A stretch of DNA of 27,243 bases from JBOCEF01 sp047610385. Lineage in GTDB: Bacteria > Pseudomonadota > Alphaproteobacteria > Rhodobacterales > Rhodobacteraceae. This document shows positions 1-7,294 of this stretch, piece by piece (the stretch's first letter is position 1; every line of letters starts with the position of its first letter). Below the pieces are notes generated by a model that was given only the letters and a program-made list of their open reading frames with translations, had not been told where the DNA came from and did not search any database. The position numbers and the translations under genes were made by a program. Location: NCBI GenBank assembly GCA_047610385.1, contig JBLGAC010000055.1, forward strand, positions 1 to 27,243, given 5' to 3'.

Positions 1-50
1 TCCTCGTCCGTCCAAAGCCGCTTCGTCCGACGCGTCATCAACCGCTCCAT
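1..50 (-). CDS. tnpA: IS66-family transposase accessory protein TnpA, N-terminus only
   Basis: The ATG at 50-48 opens a frame that runs off the left edge and reads MERLMTRRTKRLWTDE. A basic start followed by a W(T/S)DEE-type motif is typical of the N-terminus of the small helix-turn-helix protein TnpA of IS66-like elements, which works with TnpB and the TnpC transposase. Only about 16 residues are visible, so the call depends on that motif plus the IS66-like terminus at 117-123. The start codon lies at the base of a 12-bp hairpin (49-78), and no convincing Shine-Dalgarno sequence is seen upstream. Alternatively it could be another HTH transposase accessory gene. Confidence 0.55.
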   Translation of the reverse strand, partial: MERLMTRRTKRLWTDE

Positions 51-123
51 AGTGTCCGCTATCCAAAGCGGACACTATCTGACCCACGCTACGCGCGGCA
101 GGGCGGTGGGGCCGGACGCTTAC
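1..123 (-). mobile_element. IS66-type insertion sequence, one end (partial)
   Basis: Read on the minus strand from base 123 the element begins with GTAAGCG, the terminal sequence I associate with IS66-family elements, and 73 bases later enters a reading frame that resembles the IS66 accessory transposase protein TnpA. The rest of the element lies left of the window. IS66 elements usually make an 8-bp target duplication; the flank here is 124-131, but the partner end is not visible, so this cannot be tested. Between the terminus and the gene is a perfect 12-bp inverted repeat (49-60 and 67-78, 6-base loop). The family call rests on memory of IS66 ends and TnpA sequences. Confidence 0.65.
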
Positions 124-204
124 GGCCAATCGACGAATCTTTGCAAAAAAATCAAACCAGACGCAGGCGATAGCTTCGACAGGATTTTGACGGAGGGTGA
201 TCCT

Positions 205-1083
205 CTACCAAGAATAGGAGCGCACGCTATTGAGAAAGCGTTGCACCTCAACTGTATCTTCACGTCCAAAGGCGATGGCCGCAAACACAGTTCGAGACAG
301 CGTGGGATCGCTCATTTTGATTTTCCGGATACCTGACAAATAGACCCATTTCTCGGGAACGATGGAAATCCCTGCACCTTTTTGGATTAGGCTCTGGATC
401 CAATCTTCGCGGTCGCTGCGTGCAGAAAACATCGGCTGAAAGCCCCTTCTGCGAGTTTCGTTGAGGAAAGTTTCTCGAAATTCACACCGAAGGCGATCCA
501 AATATGGATAACGCACTACATCCTCTAGTCCGATCAAGGATCTGCCAGCCAATGGATGGTCATCGGCGCAAGCCAAGATGAGTGGTTCACTATATAATTT
601 TATGTAGCGGAGCTTTTGTTCATCTTCCACCTGCGCGCCGACTATTGCCATATCTATAATTCCATCCAGCAATGCACGGGCGATATCGCTACGAACGTAG
701 TCCAGTAATATGATTTCCAGCTGAGGATGGGCGCCTTGATATTTTGAGATGAATTCTGAAACTGCGCCTGAGCTGACGGTGCACATGACGCCTATGCGCA
801 GCACCGGCATGTGACCGGCGACCATATCTTTTGCGGCTTTCCCGGCACGGCGCGCAGTCACGTCGAGGTCCTTAAAATAGGGAAGCATGGATTGACCAAG
901 CTGGGTAAGGTGGGTGTGACGGCCTTCTCGCCGAATAAGGCGACCTCCGACCGCTTCTTCCAGTTTTTGAACTGATTTAGTCAGCGCGGGCTGAGATATC
1001 CCCAACTCGCGTGCCGCCTGAGAAAAATTCAAAGTGCGGCTGACCTGCAGAAAAAAGCGCACGCGCCTGAAATCCAATTCCAT
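205..1083 (-). CDS. LysR-type transcriptional regulator
   Basis: This 292-residue protein has the full LysR-type architecture. A winged helix-turn-helix occupies about residues 1-60 (LNFSQAARELGISQPALTKSVQKLEE), followed by a linker helix and a periplasmic-binding-like effector domain from about residue 90 to the end. It should act in the cytoplasm as a tetrameric DNA-binding regulator whose inducer cannot be read from sequence. The start at 1083 is supported by GAGG seven bases upstream. It is divergent from the cytochrome P460-family gene at 1421, with 337 bases between them, so that gene is the natural candidate target, along with autoregulation. GC is clearly lower than in the lasso and housekeeping genes, which fits an accessory region. 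The family is certain; the target is inferred. Confidence 0.9.
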   Translation of the reverse strand: MELDFRRVRFFLQVSRTLNFSQAARELGISQPALTKSVQKLEEAVGGRLIRREGRHTHLTQLGQSMLPYFKDLDVTARRAGKAAKDMVAGHMPVLRIGVMCTVSSGAVSEFISKYQGAHPQLEIILLDYVRSDIARALLDGIIDMAIVGAQVEDEQKLRYIKLYSEPLILACADDHPLAGRSLIGLEDVVRYPYLDRLRCEFRETFLNETRRRGFQPMFSARSDREDWIQSLIQKGAGISIVPEKWVYLSGIRKIKMSDPTLSRTVFAAIAFGREDTVEVQRFLNSVRSYSW

Positions 1084-1420
1084 TTTGGTACCTCGCCTGA
1101 TCGTAGACTACATGGGCATTCTGAAACCAACGGTTATCGAAGTGATAAGCCTTTGGCCATGTCCCTGCTGCTAATCTCTGAAGACAAGGAGACAGCGGGC
1201 GGCCGCCGATAAACCCACCCCATCGAACATAGTACAGTTCCCATGCTCTAGTGAGAAAAGCGCTGACCGGCCCTCTGTGGTCGCCGGTTTCTGTGTAGAT
1301 CCCACCGCTCGAACCGAGGCTGCGGCCCATTTGCAACGGCCAGAGCACAGTCACGATGGCCCTCCGCATTAAGATCTCTCTTTCAGAGTAAACACTAAAA
1401 AACAAACCACGGAGAGAAAA
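1084..1420. promoter_or_regulatory. Divergent intergenic region between LysR gene and P460 gene
   Basis: These 337 bases hold no supported gene. A minus-strand frame crosses part of it but overlaps the regulator and looks non-coding. The region should contain both divergent promoters and the LysR operator. The only clear dyad I see is at 1134-1148. The P460 ribosome-binding site (GGAGAG) lies at the right end. Confidence 0.5.
1134..1148. promoter_or_regulatory. Candidate LysR-type operator (TTATC-N5-GATAA)
   Basis: TTATC and GATAA form a perfect 5-bp dyad separated by five bases, containing the T-N11-A spacing (T1135 to A1147) typical of LysR-type regulator boxes. It lies 51-65 bases upstream of the regulator start, where autoregulatory sites are usually found. 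The dyad is short, so chance occurrence is possible. Confidence 0.35.
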
Positions 1421-2044
1421 ATGTACGCAAAAACCTGCTACTTGGCTTTTACTTCATTAACTGTAATTTTCGCATTGAGTGCGGTTATGATCGGTTCCGC
1501 GCAACCGTCTCAAGCTCAGGATGTCGCTGTCGCAAGCTATACTGACGACGGACGGGTGATGCGCCCGAATAACTGGCGGTCTTGGGTTTATGTTGGCACC
1601 CCACTGACGCCTAACGCCCTAAACGGCGGCCAAGCCTCTTTCCCAGAGTTTCATAACGTCTATGTTGAAACTAGTGCCTATCTGGTTTTTGCGAAGACAG
1701 GTGAATGGCCTGAGGGCACGCAGATCGCCAAGGAATTGGTACTGGTGCGCGAAAGTGACAGCTGTGATGAAGAAACAGGCGCCTGTGATGAAGTTTCTGG
1801 AGTTGGGTATTTTCAGGGCGAATTTAACGGTCTGGAACTGACGGTCAAAGACACCAAGCGTTTTGTGGACGAACCGGGCGGCTGGGCCTATTTCTCATTC
1901 GGGCACAACGCCCCGCCTTACGCCGAAACAGCAACTGCGTTCGCGACGGATTCATGCAATTCCTGCCATGAGAATAACGCTGACACCGACTTTGTGTTTA
2001 CCCAGTTCTACCCCGTGCTTCGGGCCGCAAATCCCAACAAATAA
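1421..2044 (+). CDS. Cytochrome P460-family periplasmic protein
   Basis: A 207-residue secreted protein. Residues 1-33 form a signal peptide (hydrophobic stretch 8-25, likely cleavage after QPSQA). The mature part carries WRSWVYVGTPLTPNALNGG and FPEFHNVYVE, which I recognise from cytochrome P460-type proteins, then a KTGEWPEGT segment and one c-type haem motif, C179-N-S-C182-H183, near the C-terminus. Known P460 proteins oxidise hydroxylamine or bind NO through a lysine-cross-linked haem, but many homologues have no known substrate, so only the family is claimed. An additional Cys pair (115 and 122) could form a disulfide. GGAGAG five bases before the ATG fixes the start. It is divergent from a LysR regulator that probably controls it. 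Lower GC suggests transfer. Confidence 0.8.
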   Translation: MYAKTCYLAFTSLTVIFALSAVMIGSAQPSQAQDVAVASYTDDGRVMRPNNWRSWVYVGTPLTPNALNGGQASFPEFHNVYVETSAYLVFAKTGEWPEGTQIAKELVLVRESDSCDEETGACDEVSGVGYFQGEFNGLELTVKDTKRFVDEPGGWAYFSFGHNAPPYAETATAFATDSCNSCHENNADTDFVFTQFYPVLRAANPNK

Positions 2045-2080
2045 CTCAAACTAAACGGTAGAACTTCGCTTTTTTGGGTC

Positions 2081-2110
2081 CCGCCGCTGCAGCTTTGCTG
2101 TTTGCGGCGG
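2081..2110 (+). terminator. Hairpin downstream of the P460-family gene
   Basis: CCGCCGC (2081-2087) pairs with GCGGCGG (2104-2110), with a second inner CAGC/GCTG stem. It starts 36 bases after the P460 stop codon and is followed by TACTTGTTT, a weak U tract. It is probably the terminator of that gene. Confidence 0.4.
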
Positions 2111-2371
2111 TACTTGTTTCGCGCAGGCATGAATATGCCTTTGAGTTCATTTTTGGCGCTTCAATTTCCTGACAGATGAAGCAATAAACCGGCCGTTGGT
2201 GCGGACGCAGCGAAAGTCTGGAAGGACCGCGCTGTGGACCGTGGCGCATCGCGCAGCGAATGACCTCACTCCGCCCGCTGCGACCAGTGTAGTGGCGAAA
2301 AACTTGCCTGATCTCGGTGCGCCTCCGATCTTAGTGCTTCAATCATCAGGAGCCGGCGCATACCCCCAATT

Positions 2372-2436
2372 CCACCGTCCGCCACCGTCCGCCCCTATCC
2401 CTGTAACGGTTAGGGGCGGACGATGGCGGACGGTGG
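2372..2436. repeat. Long inverted repeat built from CCGTCCGCC units
   Basis: The arms 2372-2397 and 2411-2436 are complementary over 26 bp with one mismatch, around a 13-base loop. Each arm contains two copies of a CGTCCGCC-type unit. It lies 11 bases beyond the stop codon of the primase/helicase-like remnant. No U tract follows, so it is not a standard terminator; a protein-binding repeat or element-specific structure is possible. The remaining bases from 2111 to 2447 show no supported gene. Confidence 0.7.
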
Positions 2437-2447
2437 CGGACGATCAA

Positions 2448-3040
2448 TTACCCCCCTTTGATCGCTATGCGCCGGGTGCGGTCCTTCCCTGCCCGCTCGC
2501 GGATCACCTCGACGCCCCGCCCGCGCAGCAGCGGCGTGATCCGGCGCAGCTCGCTAGAAAGGCGGTTCGCCTGGCGGGGGATCGCCTGGCGATCGTCGGT
2601 GAAGGGATGGGCGCGTTCGCGGATCTCCTGCAGCAGCTCCGAGGCGGTGCCGCACCAGCTGCGCCCTCCCTTGACCAGTTCCAGGATGCACAGGGCCGGC
2701 ACGCTGCCCTCCAGCGCCGCCTCGCCGACCTGGGCGCGGTTCCCGGCATAGGCGGCCAGGAACGCGCCTGCGGGCCAGCCTAGCGCGCCCTCGGCTGGCC
2801 TCGCGGACTTCGACCGGATCGGCGTAGCTGCGCCGCCCTTCGAAGTGCCGCGCCGCCTCCACCTGGACGATCCGCCAAGCCGGGTGCAGGGGCCAGCGGG
2901 AGCGGTTGCTGTCGCGGCTCGGCTCGCAATAGCGCACCTTCTCCGCGAACTCGGCCACGGCGTCGCCTGCGCGGGCTTCCAGCGCGTCCCAGCCGCGGAT
3001 TTCCCAGCGGTTGCGGAGCTGGCGCGAGCCCAGCCACGGG
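2448..3040 (-). pseudogene. Frameshifted remnant resembling the C-terminus of a mobile-element primase/helicase
   Basis: Two adjacent minus-strand frames each look coding over part of the stretch. The downstream part (about 2790 to 2448) contains ALGWPAGAFLAAYAGNR, then CGTASELLQEI, then a basic C-terminus with RLSSELRRITPLLR and GVEVIRER. From memory this pattern matches the C-terminal region of phage, plasmid and island DNA primase/helicase-type proteins. The upstream part (about 3040 to 2790) reads in the other frame (RGWDALEARAGDAVAEFAEK ... YADPVEVREA). The frames meet near 2775-2795, which suggests a frameshift. No start codon or N-terminal ATPase domain remains, so the gene is a fragment. 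It supports the view that 1-4673 is a decayed mobile island. The family call is moderate; the broken state is clearer. Confidence 0.5.
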
Positions 3041-3428
3041 GCCCTTCGAATGTGGCTTTGACAGACTTGAGCGGTCGTTTCGCGCTGGCGGCGAACGGCG
3101 GCTCTCCACCCTTCGCGTCGACGCCCCGCTTCATGCGGCGCCAAGAACGAGTGTCCGAGAAGGGCTCAACGCCCGTCCAATCCGCTGCTGTGGGAACAGT
3201 ATTGGCGCTCTGCTCGGAATGTTGCGCGCCATGTCAGGCTTGTGTCATGCCGATGCAGGGGCGATCACGACGCCGTTTGGCCCAACGCGGACCAGCCATG
3301 CCAAATGTGACGTCCGCCATCCTAGAGGCGCTACATCGCCGACTGGTTGTTCGGGGGGCCCTGAAATTGCTTCCCAAGGATCACCGGACGGGGTAGGCAG
3401 CCCGATCCTTGGAGGTTCGGGACAGATC
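3041..3428. other. Non-coding or decayed stretch before yaeQ
   Basis: Several frames are open because of GC content, but none gives a recognisable protein or a consistent codon pattern. GGAGG at 3409-3413 lies near the YaeQ start. I see no RNA gene or clear repeat. Confidence 0.4.
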
Positions 3429-3974
3429 ATGGCGCAAAATGCCACCATTTACAAAATTGAGCTGTCGGTCTCTGACATGGATCGCCACTATTACCAGACC
3501 CATAAACTGACCGTTGCAAAGCATCCCTCTGAGATGGAGGAGCGACTGATGGTGCGCATCGTCGCCTTTGCTCTGAATGCCCACGAGCATTTGGAAATGA
3601 CCAAAGGACTGTCGACGGACGACGAGCCCGACATCTGGCAGAAGAGCCTGAGCGGGGAGATCGATGTGTGGGTTGCACTTGGGCTTCCGAGCGAGAAGGT
3701 CATGCGTCAGTCCTGCAGCAAAGCCGCGAAGGTGATTGTCTACCCCTATGGCGGCAGGACTGCCGAAGTGTGGTGGGACAAGGTCAAGAACAGCACCGCC
3801 CGTTTCGCCAATCTCCAAGTGATCAATTTCTCATCGGCGGACTCGGCGGCACTGGCCAAGCTGGCCAGCCGTGCGATGAAGCTCCAAGTCAACATCCAAG
3901 ACGGCGACGTGATGGTCAGCGTCGATGAGAGCGTGGTCTACGTCACGCCCGAAAAATGGAAGGGCGCAGCATAG
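3429..3974 (+). CDS. yaeQ: YaeQ family protein
   Basis: This 181-residue protein matches YaeQ over its full usual length. It begins MAQNATIYKIELSVSDMDRHYY, then has HPSEMEERLMVRIVAFAL, GLSTDDEPDIWQKSLSGEI and VIVYPYGGRTAEVWW, which are hallmark stretches of the family, with the C-terminal IQDG motif. YaeQ has a PD-(D/E)XK-like fold; its cellular role is not established, so no reaction is assigned. An in-frame extension upstream to 3219 has no family similarity, and the ATG at 3429 aligns with the family start. GGAGG lies about 15 bases upstream, rather far. It stands alone between a pseudogene and an empty stretch. Confidence 0.9.
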   Translation: MAQNATIYKIELSVSDMDRHYYQTHKLTVAKHPSEMEERLMVRIVAFALNAHEHLEMTKGLSTDDEPDIWQKSLSGEIDVWVALGLPSEKVMRQSCSKAAKVIVYPYGGRTAEVWWDKVKNSTARFANLQVINFSSADSAALAKLASRAMKLQVNIQDGDVMVSVDESVVYVTPEKWKGAA

Positions 3975-4673
3975 ATTGCCGTTGCCCGTCGCAATACCGG
4001 ACCAAGGATCAAAAAGGTTTAGCCAGCCAACTTCGGCCCGCCAATGTCAGCATCGGGTAAGCTGCACAGCAGCGCCGATCATCGTAACCGAAGGCGCCTT
4101 CGGACCTGTCGCGTCCTTCTGCCAGGGCGATGATCTCGACCTTGCAAATGGCGCTTCCTACGCGTTGCCGCCTTTGGTGCATAGCGCATCAATCGCGAAG
4201 GTGGACGTAAGGCTGCGAAGGTCCGCTTCCATCTGTCTGAGTGTGTGATCTCGCAGGTGCAGCGAATGCACGCTATCCGCCCTTTGTCGCCATCCAGTCG
4301 TGGCACAACAACTACCGCCTCGCGCCAACCGTCTCCGGCGTTGCGCGAGTTTCTATCGGCGGCAATAGCCCTCGACGCGCCCATCGCCTGCGATCGCCGC
4401 GCCGTCAGCTCTATGGCCGTCTGCAATCTCGCGCAGAGTTGGGTGGCGACGTACGGACGTGCGCAGCCATCAGCAACCGCTCAGGGGTTGTGATGAGGCC
4501 AGACAAGATCACCGAAGGGGCCTGCGCAATGCGCCGCTCAGCACCCAGACACTCGTGGCAAAACTGCTGATCTGCCACAAGTGGCGAAGAGCACAGGCAA
4601 TCGTGGCGGTTGCTGGGTGGTTGCTAGTCAAAAAATCGGGAACCGCACTCTCGACGTAAGCTACTGAAACCCT
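3975..4673. other. About 700 bases without recognisable genes, next to tRNA-Arg
   Basis: Both strands have open frames but none has a recognisable product, a good ribosome-binding site or coherent codon use. It lies on the 3' side of tRNA-Arg, the side on which islands integrate, so it may be decayed island DNA. I looked for a second copy of the tRNA 3' end in 1-4673 as an attachment-site repeat and found none. Confidence 0.4.
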
Positions 4674-4750
4674 TGGTGACCCCACGAGGACTCGAACCCC
4701 GAACCTGGTGATTAGAAGTCACCCGCTCTATCCAGTTGAGCTATGGGGCC
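4674..4750 (-). tRNA. tRNA-Arg (anticodon TCT)
   Basis: Read on the minus strand, 4750 to 4674 folds as a full cloverleaf. The acceptor stem is GGCCCCA/TGGGGTC, the D arm contains AGCTCAACTGGATAGAGC, the anticodon stem GGTGA/TCACC encloses CTTCTAA giving anticodon TCT, the T loop is GGTTCGAGTCC-like, and a CCA end is encoded (4676-4674). It starts 37 bases after the stop codon of the lasso B2 gene, same strand, and marks the border between the accessory region and the lasso cluster. Confidence 0.97.
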
Positions 4751-4787
4751 GTGCCGGGCCTGAGATAGAGGGTCTGGGCCGCGCGCG

Positions 4788-5216
4788 TCAATGCCCCTCG
4801 GCGCCGCTGTTCGCATCGCGCTCAAACATCGCGAGCGCCGGGGATGGCGCGCCGCCCGACACCGGGGTGCCGTCGACCTCCAGCCATGCATGGGCAAGGA
4901 TCCCGCCCCCGACACGCCGGGCCCCGAGGCGCAGCACCGACGGGGTTCCGCTGCGCTCAAGCCACAGGCGGGCCGCCAGCGCCTGCACCAGGCAATCAGC
5001 GCGCCACGGCACGCGCTTGCCCCATGCCTGCAACGCCCAGCCCATCAGCGCCGGATCGGGGGGCGTCGCGCGCCCGGGGGATGTATTTGCCCGCAGCCGG
5101 GCGAATATCTTTTGCGCGGGCGTGCGCGCATGCAGCGCCCGTGCCCGCGCCAGATACCACAGCGCCCAGGCCAGATGCCACCGCCGGGCGGCACCCATGC
5201 GCAGGACCCTCCTCAT
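4788..5216 (-). CDS. Lasso peptide leader peptidase B2 (transglutaminase-like)
   Basis: This 142-residue protein fits the lasso-peptide B2 family, cysteine proteases with a transglutaminase-like fold that cut the leader from the precursor after B1 delivers it. The catalytic Cys is C75 in WRADCLVQALAARLWLERSG, and the His is H109 in ILAHAWLEVDG; both have the family's spacing and context. D115 may be the third residue of the triad, though I cannot fix this from sequence. The Arg/Trp-rich N-terminus with helix WHLAWALWYLARA is also usual. Its ATG overlaps the stop of the exporter gene (ATGA), so the two are translationally coupled. It is the last gene of the leftward unit. The separate B1 gene at 10023 means this is the split B1/B2 type. 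Confidence 0.9.
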   Translation of the reverse strand: MRRVLRMGAARRWHLAWALWYLARARALHARTPAQKIFARLRANTSPGRATPPDPALMGWALQAWGKRVPWRADCLVQALAARLWLERSGTPSVLRLGARRVGGGILAHAWLEVDGTPVSGGAPSPALAMFERDANSGAEGH

Positions 5217-6961
5217 CCCCCACCCGCCGCCGCCATGCGCGCAAGAAACCCGTCGCCGGTCAGGCTGTCGCGGGGACCGGCCTCAACCAGGCGCCCGGCC
5301 TCAAGCGCCGCGACCTGATCCACCCAGGCGATTGAGGACAGCCGGTGCGCAATGATCAAGATCGTGGCGTCGCCGCGCAGATCTGCCAACCGCCCGGCGA
5401 TGGCGGCCTCGTCCACCGGGTTCATGGCGCTGGTCGCCTCATCCAACACCAGTAGGCGTGGGCGCTGCACGATGCCGCGCGCAAGGCACAGGCGCTGGCG
5501 CTGGCCCGCCGACAGCCCGTCACCGCGGTCACCGATCGGAGTGTCGAGGCCGCCGCGCGCGCGTATCTGGTCCGCAAAGCCAACGATGTCCAGCGCGCGC
5601 CACAAGGCGTCGTCGCCAGCCTCAGCGCCCATCAAAAGGTTGGCGCGCAGGGTGTCGGGGATCAGGAAGTCATCGCGCGACACCAGCGCAACCTGCCCGC
5701 GCCAGCCATGCAAAGCGTCCGGTGTCAGCACCTGCCCGTCCACCAGCACCCGGCCGCTTTCAGGCGAGGACAGCCCACAGAGCAGGTCCGCCAGCGTGGT
5801 TTTGCCCGCCCCCGACAGCCCGATCAGGCCGGTTGCCTGCCCGGGCGCCAGCCGCAGCGAGACGCCGCGCAGCGCGGGCTGATCGGCACCGGGCCAGCGA
5901 AAGGTCACGCCCTGGGCAACGATCTCAGCGGCACCTTGGGCGGCGCGGGCGGGGGATCGGGGCTCAGCCGCGTTGGCATAGCCGCGGACCTGCGCGTCGT
6001 ATTCATCAAAGGCAGCGCCAGCGCCGATCAGCTCCTGCAACAGCGCGTGGGCTGAAAACAGGCGCGGCAGCAGACGCAGGAACAGAACCACGATCAACGC
6101 GGCCTCAGCAGGGGACATGCCCCGCGCGGCACCGGCCCAGATCACGGCCCCGAGGCCCAGCGCCCCGCCAGCTTGGCGCACCAGCGCGGAGCGTTGCGAG
6201 ATCATCTCCACATTCCGCGACATCTCAGCCTGCGCAGCCGAGGCGTGGGCAAATTGCGACACACCGGTCCCGCGGGCACTTTGAAACCGGTCGAGCTTGA
6301 GGTTGTCGAGATACCGCGCGACGTGATCAAAAAGCCGCTGTGTGTCGCGGAACACATGGCGCGATCCGCGGGCGATGCGCCGGTCAAACCAGATCATCGG
6401 GACCGCAATGACCAACGCGATCAGCGCCACCATGCCCACCAGCCCTGGGTCCACCGACAGCGCCAGCAGCCCCGCCACCGCGACCGTCACCAGCGCCATG
6501 GCAAAGCGCAGCGCCATGTCCGCGCCCATCGCCAGCCGCATGGGTGCCATGGACAGCGCATGGTGCAGTTCATTGCGCCGAAGGCCCGACACCGCGGTCC
6601 ATTTCGCAGCCGCCACCGCATCGTACAGACGCATGCGCAGCCGGTGCAGCAAATTGGCGCTGATCCGCGCCGCAACGCCGCCATAGGCGAATGCAATGGC
6701 CGCACGCAGCAGCAATGCCGCCACCAGCAGCGCCAGCACCCCGCCCAGGCCCGGTGCCCAGCCCAGCACCCGCGCCGCCCATGCAAAGGGACCAGCGGTC
6801 AGCGCCTCAGCCCCATCAAGGCCCGCACGGTCCACAAGTGCGCCGAGCACCAGCAGCCCCATCGTTTCGGCGCCCGCGGACACGATCAGAAGCGCCAACG
6901 CAAAGGTGCTGCGCCGCGGGTCGGATCGAAGGCACAGCGTGATGAAGCGCAGGACGATCAC
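5213..6961 (-). CDS. Lasso peptide ABC exporter D (fused membrane and ATPase domains)
   Basis: A 582-residue half-transporter. About residues 1-320 form the membrane domain with several hydrophobic helices (for example 20-45, 72-95, 155-192, 265-300). About 345-582 form the ATPase: Walker A GLSGAGKTT (381-389), signature LSAGQ (483-487), Walker B LLVLDEAT (503-510) and the switch His at 539. It should dimerise in the inner membrane and export the mature peptide, giving self-immunity. There is no N-terminal C39 peptidase, as expected because B2 removes the leader. The start is GTG with GAGAGG about 11 bases upstream. It lies 93 bases after the precursor stop with a hairpin in between, and overlaps B2 by ATGA. 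Confidence 0.9.
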   Translation of the reverse strand: MIVLRFITLCLRSDPRRSTFALALLIVSAGAETMGLLVLGALVDRAGLDGAEALTAGPFAWAARVLGWAPGLGGVLALLVAALLLRAAIAFAYGGVAARISANLLHRLRMRLYDAVAAAKWTAVSGLRRNELHHALSMAPMRLAMGADMALRFAMALVTVAVAGLLALSVDPGLVGMVALIALVIAVPMIWFDRRIARGSRHVFRDTQRLFDHVARYLDNLKLDRFQSARGTGVSQFAHASAAQAEMSRNVEMISQRSALVRQAGGALGLGAVIWAGAARGMSPAEAALIVVLFLRLLPRLFSAHALLQELIGAGAAFDEYDAQVRGYANAAEPRSPARAAQGAAEIVAQGVTFRWPGADQPALRGVSLRLAPGQATGLIGLSGAGKTTLADLLCGLSSPESGRVLVDGQVLTPDALHGWRGQVALVSRDDFLIPDTLRANLLMGAEAGDDALWRALDIVGFADQIRARGGLDTPIGDRGDGLSAGQRQRLCLARGIVQRPRLLVLDEATSAMNPVDEAAIAGRLADLRGDATILIIAHRLSSIAWVDQVAALEAGRLVEAGPRDSLTGDGFLARMAAAGGG

Positions 6962-6983
6962 GGCGATATCAACCTCTCAACAC

Positions 6984-7008
6984 AAAAGGGCCCCCGCATG
7001 CGGAGGCC
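6984..7008 (-). terminator. Hairpin with short U tract between precursor and exporter genes (likely attenuator)
   Basis: On the minus strand, 7008 to 6989 is a self-complementary 20-mer with one G-U pair, followed by C and UUUU (6987-6984). It begins 46 bases after the precursor stop. Such a leaky terminator between a RiPP precursor and its export genes would raise the precursor to enzyme ratio. A hairpin in RNA needs a few unpaired loop bases, so the real stem is about 8 bp. Confidence 0.6.
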
Positions 7009-7054
7009 ATTTTGATCTATGTGCCACAGTCCCCAAACCGCGGCGGTCAGATGC

Positions 7055-7198
7055 TCAAGTCCCGGAAACGCACTTCGCCGTGCCGGGGAGTGCATAGTTG
7101 CAGTCATCCCCAGGGGTTGAGCGCGGGCCGTTGCCCTGCGTAGAAGCCTTGACTTCTGCGATCTGGACGACAGGAGCCTGCCATACTTTCTTGCTCAT
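7055..7198 (-). CDS. Lasso peptide precursor A (47 residues)
   Basis: The 47-residue product starts MSKKVWQAPVV. Its leader has W6-Q-A-P9, matching the (Y/W)xxP motif bound by B1, and T20, the conserved penultimate leader Thr. Cleavage after Q21 gives a 26-residue core starting G-N-G-P-R-S-T-P-G-D-D with Cys12 and Cys22 and ending CVSGT. Core positions 7-9, where the ring-closing Asp/Glu lies in known lasso peptides, are Thr-Pro-Gly; the acidic residues are D10 and D11. The leader and Pro8 resemble the paeninodin type, where Asp9 closes the ring. If cleavage were before G24, the acidic residues would be at 8 and 9. An in-frame extension to 7270 adds 24 residues with no leader features; AAAGG ten bases before the ATG at 7198 favours the short form. 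The surrounding B1, B2, C and D genes make the identity firm. Confidence 0.88.
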   Translation of the reverse strand: MSKKVWQAPVVQIAEVKASTQGNGPRSTPGDDCNYALPGTAKCVSGT

Positions 7199-7294
7199 AA
7201 TGCACGAGCCTTTCTCATTGAACACACCCAAGAAGCTAGCATAACAGCAGGCACATGCGACTGGAAGCAAACAATTTCGCGCACCAGAATGGTC

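Noticed and set aside
52..336. Plus-strand frame of 94 residues starting at a GTG
   Set aside because: It crosses the IS66 end and the 3' end of the LysR gene on the opposite strand, with no recognisable product.
4674..4750. Attachment-site repeat of the tRNA-Arg 3' end within 1-4673
   Set aside because: No second copy of the tRNA 3' segment was found by eye; the island boundary may lie left of the window.
7199..7270. Longer start of the lasso precursor (24 extra residues)
   Set aside because: The extension has no leader motif, and the AAAGG upstream of 7198 plus the WxxP position fit the 47-residue form.
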